A stretch of 64,000 nt of DNA from Hemicentrotus pulcherrimus (GCA_003118195.1 BEXV01000640.1:37586-101585), one strand, 5' to 3'; numbered from the stretch's first letter, positions 1-13,454 are shown. Notes: a model not told the origin generated them from the sequence alone. Numbers and translations are program-made.

Positions 1-38
1 ATGAGAGTTCTTAACCACTGAAAAATTGCTATAAATCG

Positions 39-62
39 TCACTTGCCCGATCGGGCAAGTGA
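39..62. repeat. 24-bp perfect palindrome
   Basis: The two 12-base halves TCACTTGCCCGA and TCGGGCAAGTGA are exact reverse complements. A related CTTGCCCGACGG word follows at about 74, so the palindrome may be the end of a GC-richer repeat whose other part is outside the window. Confidence 0.7.
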
Positions 63-627
63 TTATTTTTTTTGCTTGCCCGACGGCTCAATTTGGTTGC
101 CCCGGGCATTCGGGCTAGCGGGTTTGTCGCGCCCTGATAGGTAATTGGAAAAAAAATGAATGGATAAAAGAAGCTGTTCACCAAAAAGGAGTTGTGTTCA
201 AGGAAACTCTTATAAAAAGTTGGAATTTGGAGTGTGATATTGTTGCAGTTGTGTTTTGGTGTTTTGTATTTTATAAGCAGTGCAGGATTGGAGAAGCATG
301 ATATGAAAGTATGAAAGTAACAAGTTTAGCTTTATTGTGAGAACCAAGGATTGCTTCAAATCACTCTAAATTTCTAAAGTCACTGCGCCTATGGTCATTC
401 AATGCACATTCAGTGCACGGTAAGCAAAGGACTGGTCTTCTCTTACCGGTAATCATCTGAAAGGGGTCTGTGACAGTCTGATGATGAACCAGTATCAGAT
501 AGAATATAATAGACTGTGAAGGATTGACATGGAACGATATTTGATCTAACACCACTCAATACACAGCTGCCTTCAAAGCTCTTGCAGGGGAATGGCAAAT
601 GTACCAGACAATCTGTCCATTAGCTTT

Positions 628-1183
628 TAAAGGTACTATGTCCCATTTGCAGTCCACAAAAAAATGACAAAGTTAAATTCAACTGCATTTGAAAGATAAT
701 GCTAATTTAGAACTGCCCTTAAAAAAGGTGGGGCTTGAAACTGTTTTCAAGTGGGAAAATAACGACTTTTAGATGTCAAATCGACTTTAGGGCTATAGAG
801 CCCAAAAGTAATAGTCTGGATTTTCAGACAATTGTACCGAATGGTCATACGTTTTATGCTGTGCAAAGATTCAATCAGTTTAATTTTGGCCATCACAAGA
901 AGTGGGTTATTGATGTAGACAAAAGACAAAAAATTTAATGCTCATGTACCCTTTACCACTCTTTTCATGTATGTTTTTACCAAAGAAGAAAAAAGGCCAG
1001 TCAGTCACTCAATAGTGTCTGACAGTGACGTCTAGCAAGTAAACGGGTTTCCTTGCATAATTTGAATATGAGGACACTGCTGACGTTTAAATTTCACAGA
1101 TAGGACATACATGACATATTCATAATTCCTGCAAAGTTCTATAGAATTTGAGGTTGGTTGCAAAAGGGACATAGTACCTTTAA
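628..1183. mobile_element. MITE-like element, TIR TTAAAGGTACTATGTCCC
   Basis: The left end reads TTAAAGGTACTATGTCCC followed by a T-rich TTTGCA word. The right end (about 1153-1183) is the reverse complement, ending GGGACATAGTACCTTTAA. The element is about 556 bp with inverted ends of roughly 24 bp. No transposase frame is present, so it is a non-autonomous DNA transposon. Ends in TTAA could be part of the target duplication, as in piggyBac-like elements, but the superfamily is not certain. Confidence 0.7.
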
Positions 1184-3403
1184 TGGGATGCTTTAATGTA
1201 ACATGAACAATGTGCCCTTGACAACCGAAGGCAAGAGCTGTTTTACATGGAGATTATTAGAAGTATATGATGTCAGTCAAATTGTATTTTTATTGTTACA
1301 GTATTGTTATTACTAGTTTTTGTTGTAGTTGTGAATGGCAGATGTGTCCTATTCAACATTTTTGCAGACATGTTTTGCTCCAGATATGCTCATACAGTAA
1401 TTTCAAAGTATTTCAAAATAACTTTGATTTTCTTTTTCTTTTCTTTTTCTTTTCATGTTGATTTACAGAGCTTTTAAAGCTTTGATACAGCAATCAAGGA
1501 ATAAGCGCGTAGAAAATTGTCAGTTATTGCCGGTTCAAATCAAAGCCAGGAGGGCAATAACTCTGTGTTGTAAAGAACAGGAGTTAGAACCCTTCTTACT
1601 CAAAAAATAAAATATATGTCTGAAATAAGCAACCCAAAAAACTCAAGTGATGGGAAAACTTTGAAAGTGCTTGGAAGGCAGATGTTGAGATGAAATAGGA
1701 AGGATGAGAGCTGAAAAGTGAAAGGATCTTGTTCAAAATCTTTTGAGTTCTTTCTCTCAAATCAAGGTCAGGATTTGAAAGATGTTTGCCAAGCGTACAT
1801 GGGGATTGCTCAGTGTTCTGTTTGAAAGACGGATTGCATTTATAGGCATTGTGTAATGTTGAGGTATTTAGGAGAGGGAAAGTAAAAGAACTGCACTTGT
1901 TGGAGGGTGGGGGTGGGGTAGAATGATGACAATTTCTACCATGCCATATCAAAATAGTAAAAATAAAAATACATTTAGAACATTAAGAGCCCCTGAAATT
2001 ATCAGTAAAATGATCTGAAATAGTAATGAAGAATACTGTTAGGAAGTAAAATAACAATTGTTTTTAATATGATTAAAAAAAAGACAAGTCTGATGCAGAA
2101 AATGACTGAGTAAAATATCAATGAAATACAAATATAAAATAGAGAAGAGAGGACACAGATGTGTAGATTGGATTAAAAATGGAGTTGTGTGACGAATGAC
2201 TGCATCCAACCCAGACGTGTACATACATGTAAATGTTGCAGAGTTGTTTCACATCACTGGAAGATAAAGAAATCAAATTAGTCCTGGAGCAGAAAAGAAT
2301 GCATAACTCATTTCTATGTCAGCATGCACTTGACCCAATTCCAAGCAAGCATGTTCTATTTTCTAGGGCTGTATAGCACAAAGTACATGTGACTCGTGAC
2401 TGCTCTGAACTCCCCCATCTAGACCACTTCACCTCTCCCCATCAATAGTGCTCTCTCAGTGGTCCCGTTTTCATTAGCCCAAGTTTTCAGGTTGTAAGTC
2501 AATTATCATTGTATAGCCTGGTTATTCTGATCTGGTGACAACTATGCAAATAGCATGACATTTTACCCCTTTTGCTTGGGATTTCAGCTGAAGCTATTAT
2601 CTCACATTATCCAGATTTTTTTTCTTCATTTGCCCAAACTGTGGGTTAATTCACCAGTGAGGATGCACAAGGACTTTGGTATTAAATGCTTTTAAGCTTT
2701 GATCTAATTCCTAGAGTGACGAAGATTACTTGACTCTGCCTAATGGAGATGGGGAGGCTCTCCCTGAGAATCACTGATCTGTCTAATATCTCAAGTTCAA
2801 GCTTGTTCAGGCTAATGGGGTTGCACCTGGAGGTCCTCTACGAAAGAGTGAACATTACTCAAGTTGTGATACAGGTTACTGCAGGTGGGTTTCCCATCGG
2901 TAAACAAAAGGGACTTCCCGCCGGCGGAAGCGCCCAAGAAATCCTGGCACTGCCAGTAAATCCTGGCGTCTCTGTTTCCAAAATACTATTCAGCTGCTCA
3001 CGCGCAAGAGAACATTTTCGGTGGAGATCCTGCTCGCTCAGTTTCTCATGTCGTAACCCTACGACTTGTATTGATTATTAACAAGCCTTGTATGTGCTTA
3101 CGGACCTCATTGCATGAGATGTTGTTGCAAATGATTACTATCTTATTCATCTTATTCAATAGACACTGTCCTGATTTATGTCTTTACTAGGATTCGGTTT
3201 TGTGGTTTCATCTCCATGTATATCTCTTTGTAAGCCAATGTAATTTTAGAATGAATATTTGATCTAAGCCCATAATTATGTTTTTTTTTAATGATGCTTG
3301 GATCTAAAATATTCAAAGTATTATGTGTCATACTCTTTCTGGAAATAAATAAAGATGAAAACAAACAATTCAGGCATGGATGGCTCTCCACTGAGACTAA
3401 TCT

Positions 3404-3417
3404 GTTGCCATAGCAAC
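3404..3417. promoter_or_regulatory. RFX X-box motif
   Basis: GTTGCCATAGCAAC fits the X-box consensus GTNRCC-N2-RGYAAC exactly. X-boxes bind RFX transcription factors, which drive ciliary genes. Distance to a promoter is unknown, so activity is inference. Confidence 0.35.
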
Positions 3418-6400
3418 AGAAGTTTGTATGTATTCATCTGTTTACTTGTGCTTTATTCTCATTGTTACTTGCTGTCAGGATGATTCACCTTCAAAAGTCT
3501 AGAAATACCTCAATAATTGGAGAGGCGTGGGGACACTTTCAATGGTTATTCTGCGAATATAATTCTGATCAATGGAAAATTAAGATGACCATCTTTCTTA
3601 TACTACTCATTTCTCATTAAGAGTTTATCTATATAGGATGAATAAATCTGTAATTAATCTTACTCTCCTAAACGAAGATAAATGAGAAGATGAGATATCC
3701 ATTGATTTGTGAACGAGGCTAGGTTGTATCTGTTTAGTCTTCTTCACGATGGAGGCCATCAAATCTTCCTTTTGTGTGAGGAAAAACATTATCCAGTAAT
3801 AGCTCGTTATCAGATTGGCTTCTTATCTCCACAAATGTTATCTCTACTGTGCCCACATGTTCACAAGTAGTTGTAAAATGGTTTAAATCTATGTATGTTT
3901 TTTATGGCAGCCCCAAGGTTAAGTTACCAATAAAGTTAGTCTGAATATCATGATACCACTGCCCATGTCTATAAACTTATAAATTGATTCCTCAAATCAT
4001 AATTTAACAACATTTATTATTAGAGAAAAATGAACAAGGTAATTGGGGTAGAGGCCTGGACAGCTACAGTAACAGCAGGTCTGAAACTTGAGGAACTCCA
4101 TGATGATACTTTTGGGGGGAAGAAAAGCTGAGTAAATAAATGAAAAAGTTATATTACTTTGCTCAACTATTAGGTATTCATCCTCCAATGTGACAGTTAC
4201 ATGTATAAGGAGAAGGTAGACATTCCCAAAACCAGACGATAGATTGTCAGACTTGTATAGATGACAGATTAAACGGAGGGATAATGGACTGTGTGTTTGG
4301 AAGCATCCTCTACAAGCTGATAATTGCATCCATTTCTTTCATCCAGGGAGCTGCGAAAGGGAATAAAATCATTGAAAATCAATAAAAGCAACAAAAGGCA
4401 AACTCTTGAGGAAAAGTTCCTTGGATTGTTCAGCTGAACATTCTATCGAGCTCTAAGAGGATAATTTGTACAAATTGGACATGATAACAGCGTGGCTGTT
4501 TGGTCGATTGGTTGAAGGAAGAGGAAGAAATAGAAAAGATTCAATTAATGCTGAAGGATAAAGGCTAGAATAGCAGAGGGACCTGGGGCCTAGTACATGG
4601 TAAACCTTACATTTAGCATGGCAACATTCTCTTGAATGTTTCAAGTTGAACTTGAAAGGTTAAATATTGATGGTTAAAGTTAACTTGAGTTCTGGTAAAT
4701 ATCTATACAAATATATTCTCACAGAATCCGACAAAACTTAAACTGAATGCCCAAGATAACAAATAAATGACAAGTGTTAAACAATTTTGATAGAAAATGT
4801 ATAGTAGCTGAGTAAGTAGCATAGAAAGATAAGGAAATTCGGGTAATGCCCTGTAAGTATTTTGTGCATTTGTTTTGATATCACTGGTTCAAACAACCAA
4901 TCTACTGCAGGATAAACAATCCAGAATAAATCATAGCAGTTTTCTCTCAAAATATGATTCCCATACCAGAGCTCAAGATGAAGCCAGTGACCCGCCAACT
5001 CGTGATAAAACAGCATGGTTACTTAGTAATTAGTGCTTTCACTATTATCATGTACATGTATTTGCATTGAATGGAACAGTAGGAATAAGGAAAACTGCTT
5101 CATGGTAAACACATATAAATGTTTAATAGAAGAAGCCATAGAGGTGAGGGGTGGAACTGTTAAAGTGATCATTCCATTGTACCGTTTGGCACCCAATGTG
5201 TAATAAATAACACACATTCAGGCCTCCTTCATAATATGTTATTGTGCAAATATGATGAAGTGATGATGAAGTGTGGTTGGCATTTTGTTTGTTTGTTTAA
5301 TTGTTTTGTTTTTGTAGGGGATGTGTTGTTGAAAGTTGTTTGTCTGTTTGTTTTGAAACTGTAATTTATATTTGGCTTTAATAACTTATTACTGCATGGA
5401 GCTATCTCCCTCTTGTAATCACTTTTCTCTATCTTTTAATCACTTTTTTCTCATATTTCAAATGGAGTAGATTTAAATATCTAAAACATGGTTTATTCGA
5501 CCTTCAGGTCCGCTTTGTTTAGAACACAAATTATAATCATATTTTCTAGGAAAGAAATATTTCTTATATTCTATGACATTGTTGATTTGTATTCCAGACA
5601 TATTAGAATGCTTTTTAGAATTTCAGGAACTACTAAAGTTGCCTAAAATCTGGCTCCTGGCTTACAAGTAGCCTTCTTGATGAGCTTTCAACTAGCTAGG
5701 GTCAGTCACACCCATTTTGAGTGTCCCCACTTTGGCTTTTACTTCTAGATTTCCATGTAAACACCTGTTATGTCAATACAGTCAATTCTATTCCAGTTAG
5801 AAAATTGAATAAGTGAATTACAGAATAGTCTTGACAGACTTGTATCCCTCAGTGCTTTTGGATGAGGCTATAGAGGTCAGTTCTATATCTCCCAAGACCT
5901 AGAAATTGGACTACTTTAACAGTGGTTTGTACAACAGATTTCTAATGCAAATGCTGCTTCTACATGACTACAGTGGATTAACCGAAGACACATCTTGATC
6001 AAATCTTGATCTTGACCGAGTTTGTGGTCATCTGATTGATTTTAATCCACCTTGGAACTAGTCTAAATCTATGCTTGCATCTTTCTGTACTTCATGCCTG
6101 ACGAATGTCCCATCTTCATATTTTTCAATCAATATTCTCAAACCCCCAAAGACCGAACAACAAATAGTCTGGAATCAGGATTGAATGCAGGTTGTTTGGT
6201 TTTGTTCCCTTTCAAAGTTTGCGGCCCGTCTGAAGCGTTCTTAATACATTGATAGTAAAACATTATGACAGCAAATAAAACTCATAAGTCAACAAAGGCA
6301 GCAGGTATATTAGGACAATGGGAATCCATACTTCTTTTGAGGAGTTACTTATGATGAGGCCATGAGATGCTTTCGGGTTAGAGTGTTTTCCTCCTACCAG

Positions 6401-8289
6401 ATCAATGGGAAAGAATAGTTGGTATTGATCAGTGGTAGCTAGTGGTCTCCTCTGGGCTCTAACTCTTGAGGACATTCTGGTATGCCTTTGTCAGTTGTGT
6501 GGGTACAACATGAGCAGGTTTAGAACAACTTATTTTCAACATGGAGGAAAACATGGTCACAGAGGCATGAAATTTCTCATTCCAGATTCTGTCCGTTTGT
6601 ACATAACATTATGATATTTTTGTAATGAAATGATAAAAAATGATATAAACAATATTTTATTTTATGACATATTTTCTTACAAAAAAAAATGATAACAAAG
6701 AAAAGAAGAGGAAATATAATCACCTTCTCCCTTCTTTTTGAAAATTTAAGATACTTATTTTTTTTAAATCATCCCTTTTTCAAATAACTTGCAAATTAGT
6801 TATCCAATTCTTCTTTGTGTTCATCTTTTCTATTTGATCTAAGTCAGATTGCCTTCAAGAACATCACTTTTGCATACAAATTCTTGCCTCTTTTCCTTAC
6901 TCCTACAATAATTGAAGTTTTAAATGCAGGCAGGCCGCCAGGAGAGGAAACCCATTTTCTTACGGTCGAGTTGACAATAGGCTAGTTTCCGCAGACAAAC
7001 AACGCTCCTTCCTATATGCACTGCTGTAGGAAATGTGCTTTTTGAATCGAAACACTTGTTTCATTTCCTATGGGACTGCTCTTTCTACTTGTTCAGTTCT
7101 GAATCAATATTCTTTCATCTCCCTCTGGTGCTTAGGAGAGTCTATTGGTGTAGAAATGAAGAGGATGAGATTCATTCAAATTCAATACTCTTCTCATTTA
7201 GTTTTGCAACTTGGTAGCTCTCCTTTCAATAATAATATATGTTTCTTCTTTTCTTTTCAAATCTTAAAATCAGTTTGATTGTAGTATGGAAGGCAGATGT
7301 TCCTATTATACAAATGTGGTAAAATAAACAATAATTTGTTATGCAGACCAGCAAAGGACCCAAGCAAAGGCAAGGGGAGGCAAGGGGGTGGGGGTCAGTT
7401 GCACCCCCCCCCCCCCTGCCAAAGTGTTGAACTAGGGCAGGTGCAACAATTCACTGAAGTGAAGAAATGGCTTTGTCAATATTTTGTTATTTCCTTACAA
7501 TAATGTTCATTATTACCATATCAGATATTTGAGCAGTGGTTATACGAACTCATATTACACGTGTTGTAATCCTAAAAGAGGTAATCAGTAAATATAAGAC
7601 CATATTATCCTCTTACGAAAAAGCCTATGGACTTTACAAGTTTAAAAAAGCGGTAAATATAGTCTTGTATTGACCGCACTGTATTTTATCATTTTCTTTG
7701 CGCATGTATAATGCGTACAAGCACTGGATGCACAGTGCTGGTTTGACAAAGTTTTTTCAGTTCTTTCACAAGACCCATATTGCCCTCGTCTTTGACTCGG
7801 GGCAATATGAGTCTAGTTTGGGTGATATTTATGTGGTATCTTCCTGGCCAGTCAATATTATATAAATATATCTTGCAACGTCCACAGAATATGGAGGGCT
7901 GAGTGAGCAAAGATAAAAACCTGAATTCATGCATTAGGATGTCACTTTCTCGAACTCCCCATATTTGTTCTGTTCACCAAATAATGCCAAGATGGGAGGC
8001 TGTAAAAATAGACCAAGAAATATGGATGGCTCAGTGTTAGGGTCAAGTACACCCCTGTTTATAAAATATTTTGTCCTGAAAACGAAGTTTACTTTCCTGC
8101 CTTTTACGGGTGTCTGGTGCTAGTCACTCAAGGCGGGCGGGGAGGAGGGAGCTGGAGTAGAGCTAATGGAACAAGTGGAAAAACAAGACATTCCTGGACG
8201 TGATCCTTAGCAGGGTGGATGGGCTGAAGGGTGAGAAACAAATGGGCCAATTGGGAGAAAAATGAAGAGCGACTAGAGGAGATGGATGG

Positions 8290-8311
8290 ATAGAGAGATA
8301 TATGAATAGAG

Positions 8312-8342
<31 letters not shown>

Positions 8343-8660
8343 CATTACAAAAAATGATACATGCACTAGTAAGAATGAGACAGAGAGGTTGAAGGGAAAA
8401 TGAGTAAGGAGGATGAAAATTCAACAGAGAGAGAGAGAGAGAGACAGCGAGAGAGAGAGAGAGAGAGAGAGAAAGAGGGAGAGTTGGTGAGGGGAGTGAG
8501 ATTACATGTAGAATGACAGAAAGGAAAAGATAGGATATGAAAAGACAGAGAGTTATGGCGAGTATAGTTATATAAAGACAAGAAATTTTGAGCAGGCAGA
8601 AGAAAATCAGGGAGTGAGAGAGAGAGAGAAAGAGAGAGATAGAGGAAAAAATGAAATGGT
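8290..8660. repeat. Interrupted GA microsatellite cluster
   Basis: Several (GA)n runs (about 8308-8341, 8429-8473, 8616-8640) are separated by short purine-rich sequence. The open frame read on the minus strand here is an S/L/F-rich translation of the CT strand and is not a gene. Confidence 0.9.
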
Positions 8661-9280
8661 CAAAGAAAGAGAAGAGCATAGAGAGCGAGTAAACAAGCAA
8701 AAAATGGTAGAAACAATTTTGAAGTAGAAAAATAAGAAGCAGCGAGGAAGAAGGTGACTTCTGAATATGGAACCGAAACTGGAAAAGTATTCAGCCTTAA
8801 TTGTAGCCCAATGCCAGCCACCAAACGAAATTAAGGCATTTAACTGAGGTCAAGTCTGTGTGACAGGTTGTAATGGAGGTCATAGGTCAAGATGGTTAGA
8901 GGGGAGGGGTGTCATGCTTCTGATGACTCACTTTCCCAGACTGAGTCTGAAAGTCCATCTTGAAGTTATCATGGCAACATTTCAAGGTGGAAGTGATCAT
9001 TCTTTTTTATTTGAATGTTGAACTGTTCTCTTCTTTTACTCTCGTTATTAACTTGTAATTTGTATTTTCCCTATATTGTCATGTTGGCACATAAAGGCCG
9101 TAAGAGCTACATGTATGTATTGTTAATAGCCATACTGGCCTCTGTTAAAAAGTTAACTTAGTACTTAATGAACATGGCAAATTTTATTTCATTTATTGAC
9201 CATTAAAACAAAACAAAATATACAATGTATACAAATAAAGAAGAATTTAAACATATATGTTCTCTTGTATTCTCTTGCAG

Positions 9281-9397
9281 GTAAATGTGACCAGACGCAT
9301 CCTTGCTCACAGATATGTGTTGAGACAACTCCTAAGAGGTTAAGGTGTGATTGCTTTCCTGGACATGTTCTCTCAGGAAATGGCTTCCTTTGTCTAG
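9281..9397 (+). CDS. Exon 1 (visible): EGF-like domain, matrix proteoglycan-like gene
   Basis: The exon is a phase 1-1 unit of 117 bases between a TTCTCTTGCAG acceptor and a GTAAGT donor. It encodes about 39 residues with six cysteines at relative positions 3, 9, 13, 23, 25 and 38, giving spacing C-x5-C-x3-C-x9-C-x-C-x12-C. The long last loop and the CDCFPGHVLSGNG segment resemble the EGF type found in LDL-receptor and fibulin-like proteins. This extracellular domain probably precedes the Ser-Gly-rich segment of exon 2, since phases match. The linkage over a 20.7 kb intron is inference: symmetric exons could be missing between them, or this exon could belong to a different transcript. A diverged copy of its 3' half lies 325 bp downstream. 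Confidence 0.8.
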
Positions 9398-9671
9398 GTA
9401 AGTAAAATCACACAAAATACAGGTGCTACAAACATTAACACATTCAGGACGGAAAGTTTTAAAGTGCTTAATTCATCAGCTTCATATTGGAAACACCGTT
9501 TCTTTTTCTTCCGATGACTACATTTTAATTGAAAGGTCATTAATCTGAACAAAATGTAGACAATGAGTTAATATAAACAGAAACTGTGTCAGATACTTTT
9601 TTATAAGAAAATACCAATTTGTATGGAAGGGTTGAACTTTTTATCATGTTGCCAATTTAAGGATTTTCTAG

Positions 9672-9757
9672 TGGATTGCTTTCCTGGTCACGTTCTGTCA
9701 GGAAATGGTTTGCTTTGTCTAGGTCTAAGTAGGAACACAAATACAGTTGCTTCATTG
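9672..9757 (+). pseudogene. Degenerate copy of the 3' half of exon 1
   Basis: This matches 9347-9430, covering the last about 50 coding bases, the donor and about 30 bases of intron. The frame is open and would read DCFPGHVLSGNGLLCLG, close to the parent. The donor has gained two bases (GGTCTAAGT instead of GGTAAGT), the upstream half of the domain is absent, and there is no acceptor, so it is unlikely to be spliced as an exon. Confidence 0.8.
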
Positions 9758-9767
9758 AGTATCTTTA

Positions 9768-9815
9768 AATGATTATAATAATAAAAACGTTACTTATAAA
9801 GCGCTTACCACCAAA
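9768..9815 (-). repeat. LINE/SINE-type 3' tail (AAGCGCTTTATAAG)
   Basis: On the minus strand this reads as an AAGCGCTTTATAAG word followed by a TATTATT-like tail. It resembles the ends of the LINE fragment at 22576 and the repeat at 63766. Only the tail can be recognised, directly next to the DNA element at 9825. Confidence 0.45.
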
Positions 9816-9824
9816 GTCTTTTTA

Positions 9825-10387
9825 GGCCCGTCTTCACTATCTCGAGATTGCCAAATATCCAGCTATTTGAACTATCCCGATCGCAAACTATTCAGCTAAG
9901 TGCGTATTCATTAGAACGAAGTAGCAATTTAGCTGGATAGTTGGTTGGGATAATATCCCAAGATATCTCGGTCTAGTTTTCAAAATATCCCACTATTTCC
10001 CAACTATCTGGATAGTTTGCAACCGTTTTCATTAGACCGAAGTACGGAGTCAAATATGCTGATCCCATCATGCACAACGATTTCCGGTTTTCGGTGTTTA
10101 CTGTTTTTGCACTAGCGCACGCACATGCGATCTATACATACTGCTCAGCTAGCTAGCACAGCGCAGCCGGTACGTGTTTACGTTTCACAGCACGGGTAAA
10201 ATCTTAAATCTGCACGCTGCATGGTCGTACAGTCGGTCGCTGAAGTGCGCATGCGTCAATCTCGACATTATTTTTTTGAGCTAGTTGGTGATGAGCGTAT
10301 CGGTCTAGTGAAGACACGAATAGCTGGATAGCTTGTGATCGGGATAGTTCAAAATAGCTGGATATCTCAAGAAAGTGCAGACACGCC
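9825..10387. mobile_element. PIF/Harbinger-like MITE with long TIRs
   Basis: The left end begins GGCCCGTCTTCACT and the right end, read in reverse complement, begins GGCGTGTCTGCACT. Further in, both arms share ATATCCAGCTATTT and GAACTATCCCGATC words, so the inverted repeats extend for roughly 80 bp. The element is flanked by TTA on both sides (9822-9824 and 10388-10390), the target duplication typical of PIF/Harbinger elements. No transposase is encoded. The interior contains further inverted copies of the TAGCTGGATAGT word. Confidence 0.75.
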
Positions 10388-10740
10388 TTAAGTGCTAAAC
10401 TATTTGTACAGACAGGTTATGTTTTTGAATAAATGGATTGCCAAATCTTTTTCACAAATAAGTAGAAGTCATTGGTGAGGTCATGAATATGTGATAATGC
10501 TGATCATTGTTTGGCATATCACAATGGTTCTTTCCATTATCTTTATAGTGTTGTATTAAGATCAATCAAATTTTTTATTGCTGATCATTATCAGATTAGT
10601 CCAATGATGGTAGCATATTTAGCTCCCCCACCCACACCCTCTTGAAATGACCCTAATATTTTGCCCCTTTCTCACTTTTCATTCAATCTATGACAATGAG
10701 CAGGTATTGAGGGTAAGTCAGAGATGTCAAACAAATTCTA

Positions 10741-11338
10741 AAGGCCCGTTCAGATATGATATGGCAAAATCTAAATTAAAAAAAATGATGACGTGAAGTG
10801 TAATCTGCTCCACATTTTCAAATCTTATAACACTAGAGGTCAGTGATATATGTCCTTTATTTTGCGCAGTTGCAAACTTTTCATTCATTTTTGCATGTTA
10901 AAATGAAGGTTGAGTTCTGGGAAGGGGTGAAAAATAATCCATGAACTTTATCATTTGTTATTATGCAAGTGTGGAAGGACATCAGATAAGACATGTTCCT
11001 TGAAAAGGATGGCTCATCAAATGCCTTCATATTCTAAATATGTCATGTTTATCGTAAAACTCCGGGGGGGGGGGGGGGGGGNNNNNNNNNNNNNNNNNNN
11101 NNNNNATATACATCTTTCTGTGTACAGTGTTTGTAACTTTACCAAATTTCTTATTATTTTGATGATTCCAGAACATTGCAATACACACAAATTTTTATAT
11201 GCCAGAAGATCAACCTTTTCTGGTCGATTCCACACCGTTCCTTTCACAATGCAATCGCATGACCAGAACTCAACTTCATCTTTAAACAACAGCAGCTGCT
11301 ATTTTGCAGCGGCTTACAGCGCTATATCTGAACAAGCC
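10741..11338. mobile_element. Composite MITE A, TIR GGCYYGTTCAGATAT, with sequence gap
   Basis: The ends are AAGGCCCGTTCAGATAT on the left and, in reverse complement, AAGGCTTGTTCAGATAT on the right. Inside is a core of about 370 bp (10907-11277) bounded by TTGAGTTCTGG in inverted orientation. The same core occurs in the element at 14207, which has different outer ends. A G homopolymer and 24 Ns interrupt the core. Confidence 0.7.
11065..11105. other. G homopolymer and assembly gap (24 N)
   Basis: A run of 17 or more G leads directly into 24 Ns. The related element at 14260-14630 has a few tens of bases between the matching flanks, so the missing sequence is probably short. Confidence 0.95.
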
Positions 11339-13454
11339 TTAACCTATATCAGTAATAGTCAGAAATATGAGTTGCTGTATTATTGCAGAGGACTTGCGTG
11401 ATGCACTCATGATAGATCATCCGTTTCTATTTTTGTGTGAGAATCAATATTTTTCATTTGTATGGAGATGAATGTCTTCCATCTTGAAAACAAATTTATT
11501 CTTGTGATGCCAAATTGATATCCATTTCAGTCTGTTTGGTATCTCCCATACCATCGCGTGATTTTGATCTTTATCTCCTGTGAAAGGGATTGATACCATG
11601 GCACGCAGAGGGGTAGGTTTGACCTATTGAGTTTTGTGTAAAGGTCCACCAAAGTGTCTAGACCACAAATATTTGAAGATAATTGTGAGATCTGATCTCG
11701 TTTATATTTATGATAACTATTGTGGTTTGATAGGAGTTAAAAATGGTTTTATTTATTTGAAGCAGTCACCTATACTTACCCATCAAATATCTGGAAGAGG
11801 CCTGATACACTTTCAAGAAACATGACATCAAAGGGATGTAGACAAAGAGAAGATTTGTGAATCGCTTGTTGACATAGCAACAAATATCATTGTTTAAAAC
11901 ATTGAACATAAAGCTAGAGTTCATTATTGGAACAAAACACAAAAAATGATTTCAGAACGTAAAATTCTTATTCATTGATCTATTTTCTGCTTACCTTTAA
12001 TAAAAGTACTATACAAATGTACATGTACATCAGGATTTTGAATACATGGGACGATTCTACTGCTTATCATAACCAGGATCACATATTAAGGAATAATTAC
12101 ATATTTGTGACTTGTTTCTTTTGAGTTTATCCCACGTTTGGATCATTAATTTGATCTCTGTGTTGATTTTCTTCCTGCACGCTTTTCTCTCATGAGTTGC
12201 TTCATTCTACGAAAGTTAAGACATTTTATTGGGCATAATGGTATCATCATAAACATTTGTTCGATTTGGTTAGTAAATTATTACGGTATTATATAAAGTG
12301 GCGGGAACAGTGAACTGATCAATTATGAGACTCTGGGATTATAGAAAGGGGTTGATGACCTAATAAATCCACCTTTTAATCCACCTTTTGGTCAAGAAAT
12401 TGACCACTGATTGTAAGAAAATGACCCCATGGTATTCAACCCAGTGCTACTGACCTTGTGTTTGCTATCAAACCACAAAATATATATTCCTTTTTTCATC
12501 GTTGACCCATTTACATCATTTATCTTTTAAGTTTTCTTCTTCTGGTTTCGAACCCTTGACCGACCGACAAAGGAAGGAATTTTTGTCAACAATAGTTCTC
12601 AGAGTTATTAATGTCCTGGTTAAGAATTTACCATAACCATAAAAGTAGTTGAATAGTTCATTGATTTGCAATAAAGTTAGACTGTGAAAAGAAATATACA
12701 TGTACCTGAAATTTGTTGTCAGGAAAGTGATCAATGTTATATATGGGGGAAAATTAGTGTTAACTCTCGATAAGTATTGTTTGTGTAGCGTGATATGAAT
12801 ACACGAAACCCCAAAGTCATGCATGCCATCATAACTCGAGGAGTTTCATTTTAATTCATATTTCATTGTCAAGTTGTTACAATCTTGCTTCTCATCATCC
12901 TATGGAATTATTTTGCAATATTTATTTTCAAATGTGAAAGAGAACCTTAAATGTGCCATATTTCATTCATTACATGAACACAATAGTGTATTTTGGGGCA
13001 TCAGAATCTAAATCCAGAAGTTTTAATGTATATGATGTCAATGAAAACGGCAAGAGTATATTGATTTATATGGATTTAGAGTTAATGGATTTATCTCTAA
13101 AGATGGCAACCTTGATTTGAATTGAAAAGGAGAAATATAATAGTCAACTAATGCATTTTCCTAAGCCATAAAAGCATTATTACAAAAAATTCTCACAGGC
13201 AATCTCACTAAAAAGTTCTATTTTTGGGGGGTGGGAGGGGGGGCAGACTGGCTTCAGTGACAATTCAACAGTATGTCCAAATGTCTTGAGGATAATATTT
13301 TGCTCTACTTATAATTATGTTTTTGAAAACTGATAAACTTGATGAGCTTAAATATGAAAATATGCAGTCATATTTGATCTTTAGAAGAATTTACAAAGGC
13401 AGTCTGTGATCTGTGATATGATGCCCAAAGGTGATTTCTACAAGATATGCCATT

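Larger units (their letters stand above)
1..9280. other. Non-coding region upstream of first visible exon
   Basis: No exon could be supported here. Because the first visible exon opens in phase 1 after a clean acceptor, at least one more exon must lie upstream, so this is probably intron rather than promoter. It holds a 24-bp perfect palindrome (39-62), a TIR element (628-1183), an RFX-type X-box (3404-3417), a C homopolymer near 7407-7416 and GA microsatellites (8308-8640). The open frames in it are short or low-complexity and show no domain signal. Confidence 0.6.

Noticed and set aside
2743..3081. 112-residue plus-strand frame
   Set aside because: No recognisable domain, mixed composition, no splice or promoter support.
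8128..8700. 190-residue minus-strand open frame rich in Ser, Leu and Phe
   Set aside because: It reads through the CT strand of GA microsatellites. Similar frames at 58051, 63176, 42820 and 31575 were dropped for the same reason.
8967..8980. X-box-like GTTATCATGGCAAC, and ATAACCATGGCAAC near 54585
   Set aside because: Each has one mismatch to GTNRCC-N2-RGYAAC, so only the three perfect matches were listed.
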